64,000 nucleotides of DNA from DATGZX01 sp035296965 (lineage in GTDB: Bacteria; Planctomycetota; Planctomycetia; Gemmatales; Gemmataceae). Each line of letters starts with the position of its first letter. Position 1 is the stretch's first letter. The DNA lies in the NCBI GenBank assembly GCA_035296965.1, contig DATGZX010000010.1, positions 1 to 64,000 on the forward strand, given 5' to 3'. The position numbers were made by a program, and so were the translations under genes. The notes below the pieces were generated by a model. It was not told the DNA's origin. It saw nothing but the letters and a program-made list of their open reading frames with translations, and did not search any database. Of this stretch, positions 44,501 through 50,996 are shown in pieces.

Positions 44501-46223
44501 CACGGGCACGGTCGCGTTCAGCAGCAGCGATCCGTCGGCCACGTTGCCGGGTCACTCGACACTCACCAACGGTACGGGCACCTTCAGCGCCACGTTCAAC
44601 ACCTTGGGAACCCAGTCGCTGACGGCCACGGATACGGTAACGGCCAGCATCACCGGCTCGCAAACGGGGATCATGGTCATTACCCAGGCTGAAGCTGTCG
44701 CGAAGTTTGTGATCACGGGCTTCCCGACGTCCATCACCGCAGGCAACGCCGGCACGATCACCGTGACCGCAGAGAACTCCTCAGGCCAGACACTTACGAC
44801 TTACACCGGCACGGTGTACTTCACCAGCAGCGATGGCCAGGCCGGGTTGCCGGCCAACTACACCTTCACGAGCGGCGACAATGGCGTGCATACATTCAGC
44901 GTGACGCTGAAGACCGCAGGGACACAATCGATCACGGCGACCGACACGGTGACGAGCAGCGTCACTGGCAGCCAGACAGGTATCACGGTCAATGCCGCGG
45001 CGGCGAGCGCCTTGGTCGTCAGCGGCTTCCCATCGCCTGTCACGGCGGGAACGGCCGGCGGCTTCACCGTGGAGGCGGTGGATGCCTACGGCAATCTGGC
45101 CGCGAGCTATCGCGGGACGGTGGCCTTCAGCAGCACGGACGCCAAGGCCATTCTCCCCTCGAATTACACCTTCACGAGCGCGGACCAGGGTCTGCACACA
45201 TTTAGCGCGACGCTGAAGACATCTGGCACGAAATCGATCACGGCGAAGGACAAAACCACGAGCACGATCACCGGGACCGATTCCATTATTGTCAACGCAG
45301 GCGCCGCAATCGCCCTCACCGTAACGGTGTTCCCCTCGCCTGATACGGCGGGGGCAACTCACACTCTTGCGCTGACAGCGGTGGATGCGTACGGCAATGC
45401 GGCAACTGGCTATCGTGGGACGATACACTTCACGAGCACAGACCCGCAGGCAGTGTTGCCGGCCAATTACACATTTGTCGCCAGCGACAACGGCGTACAC
45501 TCCTTCCAGTCAAGCACGACATTGAAGACTGCGGGCAAGCAGTCGATCACGGCTACCGATACGGTGACGAGTTCGATCACGGGCAGCGAGACCAACATCA
45601 CCGTCAATCCTTCCACTGCTGTCGTGCTCGTGGTCTCGGGGTTTCCCACCTCCGTAGTCGCGGGCACGGCCGAGACCTTCACGGTGGCGGCGCGTGATGC
45701 TTACGGCAATATAGCGACCGGCTACACGGGCACGGTGCACTTCACAAGTTCCGACGGCGCGGCTGCCTTGCCTGCAAACTACACGTTTACCGCCGCCGAC
45801 AATGGCAGCCATACTTTTACGGCCACCCTGAACACCATCGGCACTCAATCGATCATGGCGACCGACACCTCCAAGTCGACGATCACCGGCACGGAATCAG
45901 GTATTCAGGTGACAGCCGCCACGCTGGATATACTCTTCCAGGATTGGTCGGACAAAGACGATGTCAGCGACGGGGTTCCGGATCTCATGGAGGCGAGGGC
46001 TGTTCTGGAGCAGGTCGCGTGCGCCACGGCCAAGCCCGCAAGCTTGCTGGACGCAGTGCACCATGATTCTGTAATCGGCGAAGGCGCTGGAATTGCCAAT
46101 CCACAAGCCTCATGGGCGTCAGCAGCACTGGGCTTGTTCTGGTGGTCGAGACCTGCGGAGTCGAAGGAAGACCGCCGTAGGCGCCGGGATATAAAAGGTG
46201 TCAGGACCCTTTTTCGCGTTTAG
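38592..46223 (+). CDS. Giant secreted protein: S53 (sedolisin) protease, beta-helix and ten Ig-like repeats
   Basis: 2543 residues from ATG 38592 (GGAG upstream). Basic N-terminus then VELLEDRFLPS, the LEPR-like tag. Residues ~90-460 are a sedolisin (S53) domain: Glu182 and Asp186 (EEALDIEW), Asp264 (SSGDFGG) and Ser377 (GGTSLSAPSW) form the expected catalytic set. A beta-sandwich follows (~463-560), then a Gly-rich right-handed beta-helix (~564-1297) with GGGIY strands homologous to the 5365 protein and ending in the GSGGTDIGAYQ signature. Ig-like domains fill ~1297-2440, and ~2441-2500 has DWSDKDDVSDGVPDLME. The last residues (KGVRTLFRV) are encoded by a repeat element. Probably self-processing or adhesive at the cell surface. 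Confidence 0.85.
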   Translation: MVSRLRLSWLRQLYHSSLFGRCRPIRSRLPRPRGPIVELLEDRFLPSVDLNLMEFHDPSRIPAGLKASRLGILPMDNGLQFPVGYLPTDIQTGYGINKIIFGSVVGDGTGQTIAIVDAYDDPAFVNSTAAGFATSDLAQFDAQVGISDPPSFTKVNEDGQTSPLPKTDPAGAGNANGNWEIEEALDIEWAHGIAPGASIILVEATTDSNADLFTAVATAAALPGVSAVSMSWGLNEFSGENAQDSTFVTPSGHQGVTFLASSGDFGGFAYDNTTGQPTTTPGILYPAASPNVVAVGGTSLQLNADSTYSSETAWSGSGGGTSLYETQPTYQKGAQQTGFRTTPDVAFDADPNTGVAVYDSYNNTDNSGPWVEVGGTSLSAPSWAGLIAIANQGRVLAGGSTLDGPSQTLPALYAIPATDFNDITSGSNGVFSAGIGYDEVTGLGSPNAPGLEAALSTFGTATHMGVTSQPPSNVIVGDRFGIVVEAEDPQGGLDPAFNGTLTISLDTNHPGTTLGGTLTATASDGVAVFDGLTLNQAGTGFTLQITSSKFPSITTSSFSAIPDPTPWQGTFYPVPTDASLRTAIALADSNASAFNTIILSSSTYLLSDMTAGGLVIGNTSSLPSKTLTITGQGQTSSIIGSVFNWHSRIFEIEGSGGQSLNVILQDLTIEGGNALNGGVLGGSNALGGGLLIDDANVTLTNDAVQNNVAQGAPGAAGAAGAIGAAGGAGGNADNASGGGIYLASGTLSLFTDTISGNAARGGMGGMGGMGGGQGAKSAPAVTPGPGGPGGNGGSGAGGGIYAAGGTVLLQNDTFRSNQAVGGPGGTGGTGGSGGHGKDSPPVPGKPGAIGGAGGRGGAAYGGAIYLAGGSLTLTGTTLQKNSALGGPGGQGGVGGAGTALVSITGIFGGTGSTLNLGGFTGFSGGGGPGGSGGPGGMGGAGSGGGIYVSSGSLTLVNATLAGNLATGGQGGLGGRGGSGGFGAGTLTFGLPVGKTAGNGGTGGAGGSGHGGGILVAGGTVVLSADTLNANIAAGGQGGKGGPGGEGPIAALGTGSLGLGTSLTGGTGLGGGTANGGNSAGAGGNGGNGGTGNGGGIYISGGALTLTNATVAGNTAAAGAIGTGGQGGRAGTGALTGGPGIAGIPGDSYGGGVYVNGGTVTLNNSTVALNIQNGVGSGGGAVVQSPGAVTAVSTLFADNGPVNFSGTITATDSLFQTAPINGTLSGSGNVVGMDPLLAANGLQNNGGPTQTIVLQALSPAIGKGADPENLFADQRGYGPRTGSGGTDIGAYQANAQTDTQAPTATLQANPVTDGSATSYTFTITYSDNVAVAATTLSGAVVQVLPPGSGAPIPATVESTMAVGATDGLGNGPSFIVTYQITPPGGAWTSADNGNYTVTLGGGTVTDLAGNPVATGTLGTFSVSASTTKFDVSASSTATAGTSFSITVTAVDGSNNTQTNYTGTVQFTSSDGNATLPANYTFTAGDHGVHTFSVTLKTAGTQSITATDTVTSSITGSQTGITVNAGALSALQVSGFPSPVTAGTASTFTVKAVDAYGNTVTSYRDAVTFTSADTKASLPSNYTFTSTDQGIHTFTATLKTAGTKSITATDRTISSIKGSESGILVNPGIAVALTVTVFPSSTTAGVIHTIGATAVDAFGNAATSYRGTIHFTSTDPQAVLPANYTFLASDGGAHSFQASTTLKTAGLQSITATDTVTSSITGSETKINVTPAAAHTLTVAGFPSPAFAGISSTFTITAKDIYGNTATGYTGTVAFTSSDPLAVLPGHSTLTSGVGTFSATLNTLGTQSITATDTVTSSIKGSQTGITVTSSATVVAKFLVTGFAASVTAGSAGTITVTAENPFGQTVTSYIGSVHFTSSDGQAALPANYTFTAADNGVHTFSVTLKTVGTRSVTATDAVTGSITGSQTGITVNPAAASTFVVSGFPSSMVVGAPGNFTVTAKDPYNNTATGYTGTVAFSSSDPSATLPGHSTLTNGTGTFSATFNTLGTQSLTATDTVTASITGSQTGIMVITQAEAVAKFVITGFPTSITAGNAGTITVTAENSSGQTLTTYTGTVYFTSSDGQAGLPANYTFTSGDNGVHTFSVTLKTAGTQSITATDTVTSSVTGSQTGITVNAAAASALVVSGFPSPVTAGTAGGFTVEAVDAYGNLAASYRGTVAFSSTDAKAILPSNYTFTSADQGLHTFSATLKTSGTKSITAKDKTTSTITGTDSIIVNAGAAIALTVTVFPSPDTAGATHTLALTAVDAYGNAATGYRGTIHFTSTDPQAVLPANYTFVASDNGVHSFQSSTTLKTAGKQSITATDTVTSSITGSETNITVNPSTAVVLVVSGFPTSVVAGTAETFTVAARDAYGNIATGYTGTVHFTSSDGAAALPANYTFTAADNGSHTFTATLNTIGTQSIMATDTSKSTITGTESGIQVTAATLDILFQDWSDKDDVSDGVPDLMEARAVLEQVACATAKPASLLDAVHHDSVIGEGAGIANPQASWASAALGLFWWSRPAESKEDRRRRRDIKGVRTLFRV
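42868..45915 (+). repeat. Ten tandem Ig-like domain repeats of about 300 bases
   Basis: Units of ~100 residues, each with a VSGFPSPVTAGT start, GTVxFTSSD, LPANYTFT, and a SITATDTVTSSITGSQTG end. By subtype the order reads 1-B-C-D-E-D-E-B-C-10, showing past multi-unit duplications. Coding sequence, not CRISPR: there are no spacers. Confidence 0.85.
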
Positions 46224-46419
46224 TTTCCGCTCTCTTGGCCGGCCGGCCTTGCGCCCGCAACGTGCTCTCCAGACCGAGGCGCTCAGGCGCCCGTTTCGAC
46301 CACCGCTCCGGACCGTACGACTGCCCCTGCTGCACGCACCGTCGCAGTGCCTTAAGGCCTCGCTTTGGGCACGGTTGACCTCCTCCCAGCTGTGCGCGGG
46401 TCTCTGACCCCGCACTCGG

Positions 46420-46463
46420 GCTGACCGAAGGTCTCCCCGAACATGAGGAGACCTTCGGTCAGC
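46420..46463. repeat. Perfect 17-base inverted repeat hairpin
   Basis: GCTGACCGAAGGTCTCC at 46420-46436 is the exact inverse of 46447-46463, with a ten-base loop. It lies inside the decayed RAYT element and may be one of its mobilised palindromes. Confidence 0.8.
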
Positions 46464-46497
46464 GGCAGCGGCGAGGTCAGGGGACTTTCGCCGAACG

Positions 46498-46583
46498 CGT
46501 GCTTCACCGGGCCGGCCCGCAAAGGATTGCGTTCGACATAGCAGAGTCAGCCACGCGGCGTGGGCTGCCAAGATGAAACGGTC
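46498..46583 (-). pseudogene. RAYT fragment of the 35047 family
   Basis: 46498-46546 is nearly identical to 35341-35389 inside the intact RAYT gene, and 46551-46583 matches 35753-35799 at that element's right end. The part between is deleted. This is therefore an internally deleted copy of the first family inserted in the second. Confidence 0.7.
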
Positions 46584-46605
46584 CGGGTCCCCTGGTTTCT
46601 TACCC

Positions 46606-46686
46606 GTCTTCAGCGCGGCGCACCAAGCCCGCCCGCAAGTCGTTCCGCTCCACGTAGCGGCAGACATGAAGGAAATGCGTGTCAAG
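46606..46686 (-). pseudogene. RAYT fragment of a diverged family
   Basis: The minus strand reads DTHFLHVCRYVERNDLRAG followed by LVRRAED, the conserved block seen as YVERNPLRAGLVKHAED in the intact RAYT. No full gene surrounds it. Confidence 0.7.
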
Positions 46687-46835
46687 CAGTAAAGGGTCCT
46701 GGCCCCTTTTCCGTCTCCGAACGCACTAAAGGGTCCTGCCACCTTTTCTTTTCTGCAGCACTTTCCCCCCGGGCTCGCTTGATTGACATTCTCCAGAGCA
46801 ACGGTAATAATCGGGTAATCGAGGGAGGGGATCAG

Positions 46836-48635
46836 ATGCCCGACGAACCCATCTCCGGCCTGGACATTTCACATCAAGTCTGCATGCAGACTCAGCAGTT
46901 GCCGCAGCCACTGCTGCAGGTCTATGGCGAACTCTGCAACATGGACATCCTTCATCTGGCTTATGCGGATGTCCGGAGAGACTTCCGGGACCGAGGGATC
47001 GACCCACTCACCCTGGAGGCTTTGGAAGCGGAAGGTCTTGCGAGTTTTCTTGAACAACTGCTCCAAGACCTCGAATCACACACCTATCCGCCGACAGCCC
47101 CTTGCCAACCTGAGCCGACCAAGGACCCGTTGGAACCCGAGAGTAGGAATGCTGTCCGCGACCAGGTGGTCCTTGCTGCACTCCACCTCGTCTTTGAGCG
47201 CGCATGGGCACCCACGGCGCCGCAAAGGTCCCAACCGGAGGAGGCAATCAAGTGGATTGCCGCCGCCATCGAAAAAGGGTTGACACGAATCTATGCCGAG
47301 AACATTGAAGCATGCCTTGGGGTTGTGGACTGCGACCGTTTTCTGGCCAAGGTAACTCAGCGAATCGCTGACCTTGAGGTAGTCGGCTTGCTCCAGAAAA
47401 TCCTATCGACGCGGCCGCCAAGCTCCCAGCGCAAACTTGTCGCACCCTTCCTCGCCAGCATCGTTTTTGACGGCATTGAGCGCATGTTACGGCAAGCGAA
47501 GGCCATCGGTCGGCAGGAAGGGTTTTCCCATCTCGAATACGCACGGTTTGAGCATGACCTGATAGTTCTGTCAGATCCTGACCCTCGTTACGAATGGATA
47601 TTGCCGGCCGTCCAGAAACGCCTTCGTGAGGAATTGTCCGAGTTTCAGTTCGAGACCAATCCCACCCAGACTCAATGGGTGAACATGGCGCGTGGGGGGA
47701 AGTTGCGACTCCTGGGTTATGAGCTGCGCGCTGCCTCGGATTCCAGTGGCAAGATTCACGTTCGTTACAAGCCCCTAAGAAAACCTAAGCACCTCCAGTC
47801 CGAAGCTGCGCCTTCAACGCCGACCAAAATGGAACCTTCCCGCCGCCGGAAGCTCGACGGTAAATCCTTGCGCTGGCTGGCCTACGCCCTCGCAGCGGGC
47901 GCACTGGCAGTTACAGTCTTGACAGCAATTCTCTGGAATCGGCCAGCCGAGCTGACCGAACACGGCTTTATAAAGCGCATTTGTCCACGTGACCTGGCGA
48001 CGCAGAAGACAAGGTATGTCGTCTTTGTCCCCCAGAGCTACGAGTACAATGGCACGGAAACGTATCCCCTGATCCTCTACCTCCACGATGCCGGCGAGCG
48101 AGGGCACGATGGTTACCGACAAGTCCAAACTGGTTTGGGGCCAGCTGTGACTGGGAGCCAGTACTCCTTTCCGTTCATCACGCTGTTTCCTCAATCTGAA
48201 AATGGAGGGTGGCAGCCTGCTTCGGACGATCTCAATCAGGCGCTGGATGCGCTTGCCGACGTAAAGAAATCATTTAGGGTTGATACTAAACGGCTTTATC
48301 TGACGGGTGTTGGGTCAGGCGGTCTGGGAACTTGGCACTTGGCCGCAGAGCATCCCGAACTTTGGGCCGCGATTGCGCCCATTTCCGCCCAGGGGTATCC
48401 CGAAAAGGCCGCACTCATCAAGAACATCCCCTGCTGGTGTTTTCAGGCTCAGGACGAGTACTTTGCTGACCGCGTTGAGCGGGCGCGGGCAATGATCCAG
48501 GCCCTCAAAGACGCAGGCGGAGCCCCTCGTTACACTGAAATGCCTGGTGTCGGGCCTTATCACAATATGGTTTTTGATCGCGTTTACGAATCACCGAAGA
48601 TATTCGAATGGCTGTTGGAGCATCGACTGCCCTAG
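46836..48635 (+). CDS. Inactive reverse-transcriptase-like domain fused through a membrane helix to an alpha/beta hydrolase domain
   Basis: 599 residues from ATG 46836; upstream in-frame sequence is repeat DNA. Residues ~30-315 align by eye with group II intron RTs: DILHLAYADVRR, EAEGLASFLEQLLQDLESHTY, NAVRDQVVLAALHLVFE, GVVDCDRFLAKVTQRIAD, LVAPFLASIVFDGIERML (normally QGGVISPLLANI), YARFEHDLIVL and KLRLLGYEL. The motif A aspartate region is AENIEACL and YADD is FEHD (238-241), so the polymerase should be dead. One membrane helix spans 347-367. Residues ~375-599 are an alpha/beta hydrolase like those at 49869 and 50997, but the nucleophile Ser is Gly493 (GVGSG); Asp540 and His576 remain. Function unknown. 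Confidence 0.75.
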   Translation: MPDEPISGLDISHQVCMQTQQLPQPLLQVYGELCNMDILHLAYADVRRDFRDRGIDPLTLEALEAEGLASFLEQLLQDLESHTYPPTAPCQPEPTKDPLEPESRNAVRDQVVLAALHLVFERAWAPTAPQRSQPEEAIKWIAAAIEKGLTRIYAENIEACLGVVDCDRFLAKVTQRIADLEVVGLLQKILSTRPPSSQRKLVAPFLASIVFDGIERMLRQAKAIGRQEGFSHLEYARFEHDLIVLSDPDPRYEWILPAVQKRLREELSEFQFETNPTQTQWVNMARGGKLRLLGYELRAASDSSGKIHVRYKPLRKPKHLQSEAAPSTPTKMEPSRRRKLDGKSLRWLAYALAAGALAVTVLTAILWNRPAELTEHGFIKRICPRDLATQKTRYVVFVPQSYEYNGTETYPLILYLHDAGERGHDGYRQVQTGLGPAVTGSQYSFPFITLFPQSENGGWQPASDDLNQALDALADVKKSFRVDTKRLYLTGVGSGGLGTWHLAAEHPELWAAIAPISAQGYPEKAALIKNIPCWCFQAQDEYFADRVERARAMIQALKDAGGAPRYTEMPGVGPYHNMVFDRVYESPKIFEWLLEHRLP

Positions 48636-48805
48636 TTTCCAAAGCGACGCAGTTAGGTGCTGCAGGGCATTGGCGATGTTTCTTCGGAGTGTTTTCTGAG
48701 TCGAGAAGTAAAATCGCGTCCAAATCCTAAGGGGCTGCTGCGGTTCAATGGCGAATTTGTTTTGGCCTTGTTGCGGCATAGCCCAGCGAGTCAGGAGGTG
48801 CGGTC

Positions 48806-49804
48806 ATGATTCGGAATATCAGTTATTGTACTGCTAAGAGGCGCATGGCGTTCTCCCTGGTCGAGTTTCTGGTAGTCATCGCGATTATCGCCATCTTGAT
48901 TGGCATCCTGATTCCTGCGGTCCAAAAGGTTCGCGAAATGGCGAACCGGGCGTCCTGCCTGAACAACCTGAAGCAGATTGGCCTGGCACTCCAAAACTAT
49001 GCCGGGACCGCCACGACCTTCCCTCCCGGAGGGGTTACCCCTAATGTTTGCTGCGAGACTCAGGACTCCAAAAGCAACGCGAACTGGGCCATGCTAATCC
49101 TGCCTTACATCGAACAGCAGCCACTCTACGACACTTACGATCCCACCAAATACTGCGAGGATCAGGCGGACGCTTTCCGAACGGCCTATGTGAAGACGTA
49201 CGCTTGTCCATCGGACATTAACACGACGCAGCCTCTACAACCACAAGGCGGACCGGGGAAAGACAAGTTGTTCATGCCCTCGTCCTATCGAGGGATGTCT
49301 GGAAGAGGCAGCAATGACGGCGATCGCTTTTTCACCCAACCAGAGGAAGCTTACATCATGGAACAAGCGGGTCTGCGCCAGTACATAGGCGTGCTGCACA
49401 CTTATTATAGCTGCGACGGCATCAACATGAAGGAGCTTGGGAACGAAAGCTTCGCAACCATAACGGACGGAGCTTCCAACACTCTGATGGTCGGGGAATA
49501 CACGACCACGACCGTGGTTGCCCGCCGGGCTTACTGGGCTTACACGTACGACCAGTATCCGCTATCCGGAGCTGTCCCCTACTCCCAGACCATCGGCAGC
49601 AGTTACGAGGCTTGCACCAATGACCCCGACCGGACTTTCGATAGCGACGCCTGCAAGCACGGCTGGGGCAGCATGCACCCGGGCGGACTCAATTTCATGT
49701 TTTGCGATGGCTCCGGGCGCTTTCTCAGCAAGAGCATGGACATGGAAGTCTTCTGTGCTTTGGCGACGATTGCGGGCGGCGAGACGGTGGATGGAGGCTT
49801 TTAG
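48806..49804 (+). CDS. DUF1559 pseudopilin-like protein
   Basis: 332 residues, ATG 48806 with AGGAGG upstream. The type IV prepilin-like start (MAFSLVEFLVVIAIIAILIG) is followed by PAVQKVREMANRASCLNNLKQIGLALQNY and by the DUF1559 C-terminal signature HPGGLNFMFCDGSGRFLS. The usual FTLIE is SLVE here; the Glu at +5 is kept. Planctomycetes carry dozens of these; they are thought to be processed by prepilin peptidase and to sit at the envelope. It lies between two hydrolase genes on the same strand. Confidence 0.92.
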   Translation: MIRNISYCTAKRRMAFSLVEFLVVIAIIAILIGILIPAVQKVREMANRASCLNNLKQIGLALQNYAGTATTFPPGGVTPNVCCETQDSKSNANWAMLILPYIEQQPLYDTYDPTKYCEDQADAFRTAYVKTYACPSDINTTQPLQPQGGPGKDKLFMPSSYRGMSGRGSNDGDRFFTQPEEAYIMEQAGLRQYIGVLHTYYSCDGINMKELGNESFATITDGASNTLMVGEYTTTTVVARRAYWAYTYDQYPLSGAVPYSQTIGSSYEACTNDPDRTFDSDACKHGWGSMHPGGLNFMFCDGSGRFLSKSMDMEVFCALATIAGGETVDGGF

Positions 49805-49868
49805 GGCTGATGTTGTTCTGCCGTCTTCTGGGGGTGAGACGCCGGGTTCGTGCGAATCAGGAAGTTCG

Positions 49869-50696
49869 ATGAGTCACGCAATGCAGAGGTTGAAGTCCGT
49901 CAGATGGAAGAGGCCCTTCTCCTCGCGCTTTGGCGTGTACATGGCGATTGGTGGAGCTCTTGGACTTGCCAGCATAGTTTTCGGGTATTCTCTATTTTCA
50001 AAGGCTTGGTTCCAACCTGAAAAAAAGCACGGCTTTCTGCATCGCGTCCACCTTGACCCTTCTTCAAGCGAACGCAAGTACATGATCTTCGTGCCTCATT
50101 CGTATGATTATGAAGGATCGCACACGTACCCCGTACTGCTTCTTCTGCATGGCTTGGGTGATAGAGGAGAAGACGGCTATCACCATGTGGGAGTGGGCTT
50201 GGGACCCGCAGTTTCGGCCCAGCAGAAAACATTCCCATTCATTACTGTCTTTCCACAAGGTAGAAAGGGAAGCTGGGCGCCGGGCGACGAGGATTGGCAG
50301 CTCGCGCTAACCATCCTGGATGAAATAGAGCGCGAGTTTCGTGTAGATCGTAGCCGTATCTACTTGACGGGCATTTCGAGCGGCGCCGCAGGCGCGTGGG
50401 AAATGGCAGCTAGTCTTCCCCACAAATGGGCCGCTCTCGTCCTCCTCTCCGGCTCTTATAATCCCCGAAATGTGGAGAAGGTGAAGCATATCCCGTGCTG
50501 GATATTTCAAGCGCCTAATGACAAAAAGCTAGCGATCGAGACAACAAGGAAGCTCGTTACGGAGCTAAAGGCTGCAGGCGGAAACGCGAATTATACGGAG
50601 ATCCGCGGCGTCGGGCTCAACGACCATAATGTTTGGGATCGCGCCTACGCCATGCCAGAACTATACACGTGGTTACTCGAGCAGCGACTGCCTTAA
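49869..50696 (+). CDS. Membrane-anchored alpha/beta hydrolase (esterase/depolymerase type)
   Basis: 275 residues from ATG 49869 (AGGAAG upstream). A single helix at ~22-42 anchors an outward hydrolase: YMIFVPHSYDYEG, LLLLHGLGDRGEDGY (oxyanion region), LTGISSGAAGAW with nucleophile Ser170 in GISSG, Asp218 (APNDKK) and His253 (LNDHNVWD). The triad is complete. Closest relatives in the window are the domains at 46836 and 50997. The family includes poly-hydroxyalkanoate depolymerase-like and feruloyl-esterase-like enzymes; the substrate is not predictable. Confidence 0.83.
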   Translation: MSHAMQRLKSVRWKRPFSSRFGVYMAIGGALGLASIVFGYSLFSKAWFQPEKKHGFLHRVHLDPSSSERKYMIFVPHSYDYEGSHTYPVLLLLHGLGDRGEDGYHHVGVGLGPAVSAQQKTFPFITVFPQGRKGSWAPGDEDWQLALTILDEIEREFRVDRSRIYLTGISSGAAGAWEMAASLPHKWAALVLLSGSYNPRNVEKVKHIPCWIFQAPNDKKLAIETTRKLVTELKAAGGNANYTEIRGVGLNDHNVWDRAYAMPELYTWLLEQRLP

Positions 50697-50996
50697 GAGA
50701 ATTCTCGCGGTCGCTTTTGCGAAGGGCCTTACGGCCCCTGCCGGAACAAGTCTTGGTGGGTAGGGCAACGACTCGGTTCGATGTCGCTCGACCTCGACTA
50801 GTTTGCAAACCACTGTCGCTCTGCTGCCCGCGAGAGCCGGCGACCTGGCAAGCAACGATTGGTGACACGATGGGCTTCTTGAAGATCCCACCAATCGAAT
50901 GACAGCCCGTAAACGGAGCGGCGCCGATCCGAGGTAACTGTTGTTTTTTCGCTCCGGACTTCTCTTGCGTGACTACTCAATTCGCCGCCAGACATC
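50697..50996. other. Intergenic region, no supported gene
   Basis: 300 bases between two hydrolase genes on the same strand. No product, terminator hairpin or repeat is evident. Confidence 0.35.

Larger units (their letters stand above)
46193..46748 (-). mobile_element. Decayed, nested RAYT element (second family)
   Basis: AAAAGGTGTCAGGACCC at the left edge and its inverse GGGTCCTGCCACCTTTT at the right edge bound 556 bases containing three RAYT fragments. On the minus strand, 46205-46400 reads as a RAYT C-terminus with a frameshift (VNRAQSEA..., then LGLESTLRAQGRPAKR). The outermost bases also end the giant protein gene. Confidence 0.65.

Noticed and set aside
42868..45915. Tandem repeats that might be taken for a CRISPR array
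   Set aside because: Units are ~300 bases, in frame, and without spacers; they encode Ig-like domains.
46560..46835. N-terminal extension of the RT-like hydrolase gene up to 46560
   Set aside because: The upstream in-frame part is the decayed RAYT element and its end repeat; the conserved RT-like sequence begins after ATG 46836.
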